Source: Natrialbaceae archaeon Tc-Br11_E2g8 (GTDB lineage: Archaea > Halobacteriota > Halobacteria > Halobacteriales > Natrialbaceae). Taken from it: 35,695 bases of DNA. Position numbers and translations under genes: made by a program. The stretch lies in contig LKNG01000002.1 of NCBI GenBank assembly GCA_001564115.1, forward strand, positions 1-35,695, written 5' to 3'. The notes under the pieces are model-generated. The model saw only the letters and a list, made by a program, of their open reading frames with translations. It did not search any database and was not told the origin of the DNA. This document shows positions 31,018-35,695 of the stretch, in pieces (the first letter of the stretch is position 1; each line of letters opens with the position of its first letter).

Positions 31018-31053
31018 GCCCCGTTCACCCTCCGGCGGCCGGCCGACGTCCGG

Positions 31054-32118
31054 CTAGCCGACGACGCGACCGACGCGCTCGAGTCCCTCCTCGAGTTCCG
31101 CCGTCGGGAGCCCGAAGCCGATCCGGAACCGGTCGTCGTGGCCGAAGAACTCGCCGGGTGCGAGCACCACACCCTCCTCGAGGACGGCCCGGCAGAACTC
31201 GACGCCGTCGGCGAAGCCGTCGGGGACGGTCACGAAGCCGTTGACCCCGACGGGCTCGTGCCACTCGAGGCCGTGGGCGTCGAGAAATCGTGACACCCGC
31301 TCGCGGTGGTCGGCGGCCAGCCGGCGGCTCTCCTCGAGGATCGACGCCTCGCGGTCGCCGAGGGCCTGTCTCGCGACGTGCTGGCCGAAAATCGACGGCG
31401 AGATGGTCGTGTAATCCTTCCACCGCCAGGCGGCGTCGACGACCTCCCGGTCGCCGACGAGCCAGCCGAACCGGAGCCCGGCGAGCCCGTAGGCTTTCGT
31501 CAGGCTCGCCGTCGAGAGACCGTGTGGTCCGAGGCTCGCGACCGGCGGGAGCGGCTCCTCGGCGAGCAGCCGGTAGACCTCGTCACAGAGCAGGTAGGCG
31601 TCGTTCTCGGCGGCGAGGTCGTACAGCGCCCGGACCGTCTCGATGGAGTGGTACCGTCCGGTCGGGTTGTTCGGGTTGACGAGGACGACGACGCGGGTCT
31701 CCGGACGGACGGCGTCGGCGACCGCGTCGACGTCGAGCTCCCAGTTCGGGGGTTCGAGGCCGATCCGGGTGACCTCACAGAGCGCCTCGGGGACGGCCGA
31801 GAGCGCCTGGTAGGTCGGCGTGACGACGACGGCGTGTCCGGGACCGTCCCCCGCGAGCACGGCGAGAAAGGCGAGGAAGTTCGCCTCCTGGGTGCCACAG
31901 GTAAAAAGCACCTCGTCGGGGCCGCGGTCGTACCGTCGGCCGACGTCCGCCCGGAGCTCCGGATCGCCGTTCGTGGGTATGACGTAGCCCAGCTCGCCCG
32001 GATCCGTGTCGAACTCGGCGGCGTCCAGGCTCCTGATCCCGCTCTCTGCGAGCATGACGTCGGCCCCGTGTTCGTGCTCGGCGAACCACCGTTCGAGGCC
32101 GAAGGGTTCGATCTCCAT
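31054..32118 (-). CDS. PLP-dependent aminotransferase, class I/II
   Basis: The 354-residue enzyme has the fold type I aminotransferase landmarks: GTQEANFLAFLAVL (75-88, phosphate loop), the NPNNPTG motif (148-154), CDEVYRLL (178-185, Asp179 and Tyr182 contacting PLP), Schiff-base Lys208 in TASLTKAYGLAGLRFGW, and the terminal FRIGFGLPTAELEEGL. The family includes aspartate and aromatic aminotransferases and LL-DAP-like enzymes; the substrate is not determinable here. The ATG at 32118 (MEIEPFGLERWF) is conventional; nine upstream in-frame codons are leader. The promoter lies in a 34-bp duplicated segment. Confidence 0.9.
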   Translation of the reverse strand: MEIEPFGLERWFAEHEHGADVMLAESGIRSLDAAEFDTDPGELGYVIPTNGDPELRADVGRRYDRGPDEVLFTCGTQEANFLAFLAVLAGDGPGHAVVVTPTYQALSAVPEALCEVTRIGLEPPNWELDVDAVADAVRPETRVVVLVNPNNPTGRYHSIETVRALYDLAAENDAYLLCDEVYRLLAEEPLPPVASLGPHGLSTASLTKAYGLAGLRFGWLVGDREVVDAAWRWKDYTTISPSIFGQHVARQALGDREASILEESRRLAADHRERVSRFLDAHGLEWHEPVGVNGFVTVPDGFADGVEFCRAVLEEGVVLAPGEFFGHDDRFRIGFGLPTAELEEGLERVGRVVG

Positions 32119-32151
32119 GGCTACCGTGGGTGTGGCCGGAGACAAATAGCT

Positions 32152-32205
32152 TCCCCGGACGGCGGGAGGTCGGACATTTCACCCGTCCCCGGACGGCGGG
32201 AGGTC
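32152..32205 (-). repeat. 34-bp spaced duplication at the aminotransferase promoter
   Basis: TCCCCGGACGGCGGGAGGTC occurs at 32152-32171 and again at 32186-32205. On the minus strand the copy closer to the gene runs directly into AAGCTATTTGTC, a TATA-like element about 30 nt before the ATG at 32118. Confidence 0.88.
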
Positions 32206-32269
32206 CTGCCGTCCAGTTCGGTTTCGTGGCGGCAGGTTCGGCTGTCGTCGGCTCCGGACGCTGACTCTT

Positions 32270-32424
32270 CAGGTCGACCCTAGACGCTGACTCTTCAGGT
32301 CGCTCCCAGACGCTGACTCTTCAGGTCGCTCCCAGACGCTGACTCTTCAGGTCGCTCCCAGACGCTGACTTTCCAGGCCACCCCCAGACCCTGAACCGCC
32401 AGTCGCCCCTAGACGCTGACTTTC
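32270..32424 (-). repeat. Six 25-26-bp tandem repeats derived from the 3' end of the small HTH gene
   Basis: Units lie at 32270-32295, 32296-32321, 32322-32347, 32348-32373, 32374-32399 and 32400-32424. The core AGACGCTGACT[CT]T[TC] recurs in most. Unit 5 (32374-32399) is the most diverged. Unit 6 holds the TAG stop (32409-32411) and the last codons of the HTH gene (minus TGGAAAGTCAGCGTCTAG). In the other copies those codons have decayed, for example TGAAGAGTCAGCGTCTGG. A degenerate further copy precedes the array at about 32250-32269. Confidence 0.94.
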
Positions 32425-32645
32425 CAGGTCGTACTAGAGGAGTAGCCCCACTTTTCGATGTCGACGTCGTAGTCGCCCTCCTGGAGGGCACGGATGTTCG
32501 AGCCGACCTCCTTCGCGGTCATTCCGAGCTCCTCGCCGATGAGCCGGGATTTGAAGTAGGTCTTCGTCGGGGCCTTTCTCCGCAGGTACTGGAGGATCCG
32601 CCGCTGTTTGCCGTTGAGGTCGGCGGTGGTCATCGCGCTGCTCAT
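32409..32645 (-). CDS. Small winged-helix-like DNA-binding protein (DUF7123-like), 78 aa
   Basis: The product has one HTH domain: LNGKQRRILQYLRRKAPTK, then TYFKSRLIGEELGMTAKEVG (turn and recognition helix) and a beta hairpin DYDVDIEKWGYSSSTTWKV. I recognise it as a conserved haloarchaeal family (DUF7123-like) with no assigned target. Start options are the ATG at 32645 (MSSAMTTADL) or 32633 (MTTADL); longer readings are leader. A perfect GAGGGTC-GA-GACCCTC inverted repeat lies just upstream, probably its own operator. The stop codon and last residues lie in a 26-bp tandem array. Confidence 0.83.
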   Translation of the reverse strand: MSSAMTTADLNGKQRRILQYLRRKAPTKTYFKSRLIGEELGMTAKEVGSNIRALQEGDYDVDIEKWGYSSSTTWKVSV

Positions 32646-32654
32646 ACTCTCCAG

Positions 32655-32670
32655 GAGGGTCGAGACCCTC
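32655..32670. promoter_or_regulatory. Inverted repeat directly upstream of the small HTH gene
   Basis: GAGGGTC-GA-GACCCTC has perfect 7-bp arms and ends 10 bp before the ATG (32645), downstream of a TATA-like CTTAACC (about 32693 on the minus strand). An autoregulatory operator is the simplest reading; a 5'-UTR hairpin is the alternative. Confidence 0.5.
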
Positions 32671-32856
32671 TTAGGGGGTTTGGTACACGTGGTTAAGCCG
32701 CCTCCCTCCCCCGGTTTCCTCCCGGAGAGCCGCGTCGGTACGCCGGTGGAGCCGAGGGGTTGGTACGGCCGGTTAATCGTCTCTTTCAAGTGACCGTCGT
32801 CGAACTGTGAGTATCACCGGACGGCAGCGGGGCCGGCGAACGGGGATAATAACCCC

Positions 32857-33420
32857 TTACCGATCGGGCGTGGTTCCGTCCGTGGATCGATCGGGCGTGG
32901 TTCCGGCGGCGTAGTGTGGCGTGAGAAACGGGCCGAACGCGACGGCGACGGCGCTCTCTAAGGCCCGCGTCCGATCGATCAAGTCGTCGGTCAGGACGCC
33001 GATGGCCCCCTCGTGGCGGGCGAGACCGTCGGCGTCGACCAGCCCGTCCATCACCGGCCCGAGCTCCGCTCCGTCCTCCAGTCGGGCCACGACCGGATCC
33101 GGCAGGGGGACGGTGGGACCGCCGCCGCGGCCGATCGACTCGCCGTCGGTGACCGCCGCCCACATGATCAACGACGGCTCCGGAGCGCCGTCGATCCGGG
33201 CCACGCCACCCTCCAGGCCGACGCCGTAGTCGGCGCCGGTCGCGGCGTGGGCCCGCCGGGCACGGTTCTCGGCGCCGGTGACGGTTTCGGCGACCGAGCG
33301 CGGCTGTTCGGCCACCCCGGAGTCGACGCCGACGGCCGTGACGGTCGGCCCGTACCGCTCGAGGGCTCGGGACACCGCCGTCGCCTTCGCCGGGTTTTCG
33401 CTACCGACTGTGACTTCCAT
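32857..33420 (-). CDS. Inosine/xanthosine triphosphatase, DUF84 (YjjX) family
   Basis: The 187-residue protein starts MEVTVGSENPAKATAVSRAL, the nucleotide-binding start of the DUF84/YjjX family, and continues with GVDSGVAEQPRSVAETVTGAENRA, DYGVGLEGGVAR and GPTVPLPDPVVARL. Family members hydrolyse non-canonical ITP/XTP to monophosphates, cleaning the nucleotide pool. The normal C-terminus seems to be near PHYAAG. It is extended by GTTPDRSTD-GTTPDR, encoded by a 27-bp direct duplication running up to the stop codon (TAA, 32857-32859). The upstream TFB gene is divergent. Confidence 0.88.
   Translation of the reverse strand: MEVTVGSENPAKATAVSRALERYGPTVTAVGVDSGVAEQPRSVAETVTGAENRARRAHAATGADYGVGLEGGVARIDGAPEPSLIMWAAVTDGESIGRGGGPTVPLPDPVVARLEDGAELGPVMDGLVDADGLARHEGAIGVLTDDLIDRTRALESAVAVAFGPFLTPHYAAGTTPDRSTDGTTPDR
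32861..32914 (-). repeat. 27-bp duplication within the last codons of the DUF84 gene
   Basis: CGATCGGGCGTGGTTCC appears at 32861-32877 and 32888-32904, exactly 27 bp apart and in frame, encoding GTTPDR twice. The second copy in the gene's direction abuts the stop codon. Confidence 0.9.
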
Positions 33421-33553
33421 GGTCGCCCGTTAGGACGGGTGGAACTTGCCTTTCGGGGCCGGACGAGTGGTCCTATTTCAACCTGTCGGTAGTCAACTCT
33501 GTCACCGACGAATATACGGGTTTTCGGCGGTGTATCGCCACAATACCGGAACC

Positions 33554-33560
33554 TTTATCA
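33554..33560 (+). promoter_or_regulatory. TATA box of the TFB gene
   Basis: TTTATCA in AACCTTTATCAATG would start transcription near 33583, leaving a 5' leader of about 55-60 nt before the ATG at 33640, longer than most genes here. Confidence 0.55.
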
Positions 33561-33639
33561 ATGTGGTGACTGAACGTGGCGGGTGACGAACCCGTCCGAC
33601 CTTCTCCGATAGGTTCGGCCGGACAGCACACGCCCTCGT

Positions 33640-34617
33640 ATGCCACACACGACATCCACAAGAGTACGACGTAGCGATCGACGAACGACCGAACGAGAGA
33701 CCGAGACCACCGACAGCGGGCTGAACTGCCCCGAGTGTGACGGCCAGCTCGTCAGCGACGACGAACACGGCGAGACCGTCTGTGCGGACTGTGGGCTGGT
33801 CGTCGCCGAGGACTCCGTCGACCGCGGTCCTGAGTGGCGCGCGTTCGACGCCGCCGAGAAGAACAAAAAGTCCCGCGTCGGCGCGCCCACGACTAACACG
33901 ATGCACGACAAGGGGCTGTCGACGAACATCGACTGGCGCAACAAAGACGCCTACGGCAACTCCCTCGGATCGCGCCAGCGCGAGAAGATGCAGCGCCTGC
34001 GCAAGTGGAACGAACGGTTTCGCACCCGCGACAGCAAAGAGCGCAACCTCAAACAGGCGTTGGGCGAGATCGACCGGATGGCCAGCGCGCTCGGCCTGCC
34101 GAACAACGTCCGGGAGACCGCGTCGGTCATCTACCGACGAGCTTTGGAAGAGGATCTCCTTCCCGGGCGGTCGATCGAGGGGGTCTCGACGTCCTGTGTG
34201 TACGCCGCCGCCCGCCAGGCAGGCGTCCCGCGCAGCTTAGACGAGATCGCCGACGTGAGTCGCGTCGAGAAAAACGAGATCGCCCGCACCTACCGGTACG
34301 TCGTCCGGGAGCTGGGACTGGAGGTCCAGCCGGCCGATCCGGAGAGCTACGTCCCCCGCTTCGCCTCGGGACTCGAGCTCTCCGACGAGGCCGAACACCG
34401 CGCCCGCGGGCTGCTCCGGAACGCGAAGGAGAAGGGCGTCCACTCGGGGAAATCGCCCGTCGGTCTCGCCGCCGCCGCGGTGTACGCCGCCGCCCTCCTC
34501 ACCAACGAGAAGACGACCCAGGCCGCAGTCAGCGACGTCGCCGACATCTCCGAGGTGACGATCCGGAACCGGTACCACGAACTCCTCGAGGCCGAGGAGT
34601 CGATCGGCATCGCCTAG
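33640..34617 (+). CDS. tfb: Transcription initiation factor IIB
   Basis: The 325-residue TFB has the N-terminal zinc ribbon (Cys30, Cys33, Cys48, Cys51 in CPEC...CADC), the B-finger/reader region (GPEWRAFDAAEKNKKSRVG) and two cyclin repeats (about 125-215 and 220-315, including KNEIARTYRYVVRELGL and the terminal VSDVADISEVTIRNRYHEL recognition helix). It recruits RNA polymerase to TBP-bound promoters and contacts the BRE. Haloarchaea have several TFB paralogues; which one this is cannot be told here. A T6 tract follows the stop. Confidence 0.96.
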   Translation: MPHTTSTRVRRSDRRTTERETETTDSGLNCPECDGQLVSDDEHGETVCADCGLVVAEDSVDRGPEWRAFDAAEKNKKSRVGAPTTNTMHDKGLSTNIDWRNKDAYGNSLGSRQREKMQRLRKWNERFRTRDSKERNLKQALGEIDRMASALGLPNNVRETASVIYRRALEEDLLPGRSIEGVSTSCVYAAARQAGVPRSLDEIADVSRVEKNEIARTYRYVVRELGLEVQPADPESYVPRFASGLELSDEAEHRARGLLRNAKEKGVHSGKSPVGLAAAAVYAAALLTNEKTTQAAVSDVADISEVTIRNRYHELLEAEESIGIA

Positions 34618-34619
34618 AC

Positions 34620-34625
34620 TTTTTT
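34620..34625 (+). terminator. Oligo-T tract after TFB
   Basis: Six T residues follow the TFB stop by two bases. Archaeal termination relies on such tracts. The same T-rich stretch lies about 26 nt before the aroD ATG, so it may also stand in for a TATA element. Confidence 0.45.
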
Positions 34626-34647
34626 CCCACGGCGCCGTCCCCACTGC

Positions 34648-35334
34648 ATGGAGTTCGACGCGTTTACCCTCGCGGCCAGCACCGCCGACCTCGGAGACGA
34701 GCCGGCCGCACGCGGGGTGGCCGACTGCCTCGAGTTTCGGATGGATCTCACGGACGACCCGCTCGCGGCCCTCGCGGGCTACGACGGCGAGTTGCCGATC
34801 CTGGCGACGAACCGGGCCGCCTGGGAGGGCGGGGAATGGGCGGGGACCGATGCGGAGCGTCTCGAGATGCTGGCGGCAGCGACTCGGTTCGAGGCCGTGG
34901 GGGCGATCGACGTGGAACTGCAGGCGATCGTAGACGACGGGATCGATACTGACGAGACCCTCGAAACTGCGCGGGAACGTGACGTTTCAGTGGTGGCGTC
35001 GGCACACGACTTCGAGGGGACACCCCCTCGCGGCGAGATGGTCGCGACGCTGACCGAGGCGATCGAGTACGCCGACGTGGCGAAGCTGGCCGTGACTGCG
35101 GAGTCGAAGGCGGATACGATCGCGTTGCTCTCGGCGACCGAGCAACTGACCCACCACGGGGATCGGGTGGCGACGATGGCGATGGGTGCGGTCGGACGTC
35201 ACACGCGTGCCGTGGCGCCGGTGTACGGGTCGAAAATCGGCTACGCACCCGTCGATCCCGCCGAGGCGACCGCGCCGGGGCAGTACGATCTCGAGACGCT
35301 CTCGAGACTGGTCACACAGCTGGACGGCGAGTGA
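34648..35334 (+). CDS. aroD: 3-dehydroquinate dehydratase, type I
   Basis: The 228-residue enzyme converts 3-dehydroquinate to 3-dehydroshikimate in the shikimate pathway by Schiff-base chemistry. The catalytic Lys146 is in DVAKLAVTAESK and the general base His120 in VASAHDFEGTP. Substrate-binding EFRMDLT (29-35) and LATNR (52-56) segments are present, and the C-terminal GRHTRAVAPVYGSKIGYAP is the family signature. Its length is slightly below bacterial AroD, as is usual in archaea. In most archaea the pathway feeds aromatic amino acids from an aldolase-derived precursor; no other aro gene is next to it. Confidence 0.94.
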   Translation: MEFDAFTLAASTADLGDEPAARGVADCLEFRMDLTDDPLAALAGYDGELPILATNRAAWEGGEWAGTDAERLEMLAAATRFEAVGAIDVELQAIVDDGIDTDETLETARERDVSVVASAHDFEGTPPRGEMVATLTEAIEYADVAKLAVTAESKADTIALLSATEQLTHHGDRVATMAMGAVGRHTRAVAPVYGSKIGYAPVDPAEATAPGQYDLETLSRLVTQLDGE

Positions 35335-35399
35335 TCGTCGGGATCGAGGGGTCTAACTGTAGCCGATACAGACTCAGCCAGGGCCACTCCGGGCCGCGA

Positions 35400-35695
35400 T
35401 CAGCCGGGTACCGGAGCCGCGTTCGAGAAGACGAACTCCCGGACCAGCTTGCCCGCCAGCGTCGCGGCCTGTCCGTCGTCCCTGTCGTTCACCTCGACGA
35501 CGTCGAAGCCGGTCGCGTGGGGGGCGACCTCGCGGACGACGTCACGCAGCTCCCGGGGCTCGAGGCCGAACGGCTCCATGGTCCCCGTCCCGGGCGCGTA
35601 CGCCGGATCGGCGGCGTCGACGTCCACGCTCAGATAGACGTCCCGGCCCCCGAGGCGGTCGCCGACGCCACGATCGCCGACCGCCTCGGGGGGGA
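35400..35695 (-). CDS. Agmatinase/arginase (ureohydrolase) family, C-terminal part; 5' end outside window
   Basis: The frame stays open to the window edge; its visible part begins with PPEAVGDRGVGDRLGGRDVYL. The metal-binding signature SVDVDAADPAYAPGTG follows and matches the S-x-D-x-D-x3-D-P-x3-P-G motif of the binuclear manganese centre. The C-terminal VVEVNDRDDGQAATLAGKLVREFV matches ureohydrolases, normally VEVNP-x-DP. Likely reaction is hydrolysis of agmatine to putrescine and urea (speB-like), but arginase or formiminoglutamase activity cannot be excluded from this fragment. It converges with aroD. Confidence 0.87.
   Translation of the reverse strand, partial: PPEAVGDRGVGDRLGGRDVYLSVDVDAADPAYAPGTGTMEPFGLEPRELRDVVREVAPHATGFDVVEVNDRDDGQAATLAGKLVREFVFSNAAPVPG

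Noticed and set aside
1-35695. tRNA, rRNA, insertion sequence, integrase or prophage
   Set aside because: I scanned the intergenic regions for T-arm-like GTTCGAATC contexts and transposase or integrase motifs and found none; GGTTCGAATTCGAACC at 5159 is a palindrome, not a tRNA arm.

Overview
The window comes from a haloarchaeon (class Halobacteria). Base composition is strongly GC-rich, and the proteins are acidic (Asp/Glu-rich, Lys-poor). Many genes have archaeal TATA-like boxes about 28-32 nt upstream of the start codon and little or no Shine-Dalgarno sequence, which fits leaderless transcripts. Marker genes include transcription factor B, archaeosortase A, a stand-alone GMP synthase glutaminase subunit, HisA, archaeal type I dehydroquinase, and several small families I know only from haloarchaea. 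I see no tRNA, rRNA, transposase, integrase or CRISPR array. This reads as core chromosome.

Layout. 1-1.7 kb: the 3' part of an FAD-dependent oxidoreductase and a universal stress protein. 1.7-4.8 kb (minus): an M20 peptidase, then archaeosortase A overlapping a metallophosphoesterase by 4 bp. 5.2-8.5 kb (plus): a PadR-type regulator with a palindrome over its TATA box, an alpha/beta hydrolase, and MutL with an intact endonuclease motif. 8.5-13.2 kb (minus): a surface/export unit of a DUF1102-like secreted protein, an ER-type signal peptidase and a DUF5305-like membrane protein. 13.3-15.5 kb: a small unknown protein, GuaAa, a PRC-barrel-like protein and a membrane zinc-ribbon protein. 15.6-17 kb: an MFS transporter. 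17-20.7 kb (minus): an acyl-CoA cluster of acyl-CoA dehydrogenase, carboxyltransferase and MaoC hydratase. 20.9-22.7 kb: a lone iron-type ABC ATPase behind a DtxR/IdeR-like iron box, and a DUF5793-like protein. 22.8-26.6 kb (plus): a PilB/PilC-type secretion ATPase and membrane platform with no pilin beside them. 26.7-31 kb: a Trm9-like methyltransferase, hisA, two small membrane proteins, an amphi-Trp/double DUF1508 protein, and a ribbon-helix-helix gene coupled to an unknown partner. 31-35.7 kb: an aminotransferase, a small HTH protein, a DUF84 NTPase, TFB, aroD and the end of an agmatinase/arginase-family gene.

The most unusual signal is not a gene. Direct tandem duplications with a period of about 22-34 bp, mostly 25-27 bp, sit at the edges of at least nine of the 37 genes. 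The unit sequence differs at every locus but the period is nearly constant. At 3' ends (uspA, the carboxyltransferase, hisA, the small HTH gene, the DUF84 gene) the unit contains the gene's own last codons, in four cases together with the stop codon, so the array looks copied from the gene terminus. At 5' ends (artA, the ribbon-helix-helix gene, the DUF5793-like gene, the aminotransferase) the array runs up to the core promoter. In-frame tandem repeats of similar size occupy disordered parts of MutL, the DUF5305-like protein and the ArtA N-terminus. I see no shared consensus, no spacers and no adjacent mobile gene.
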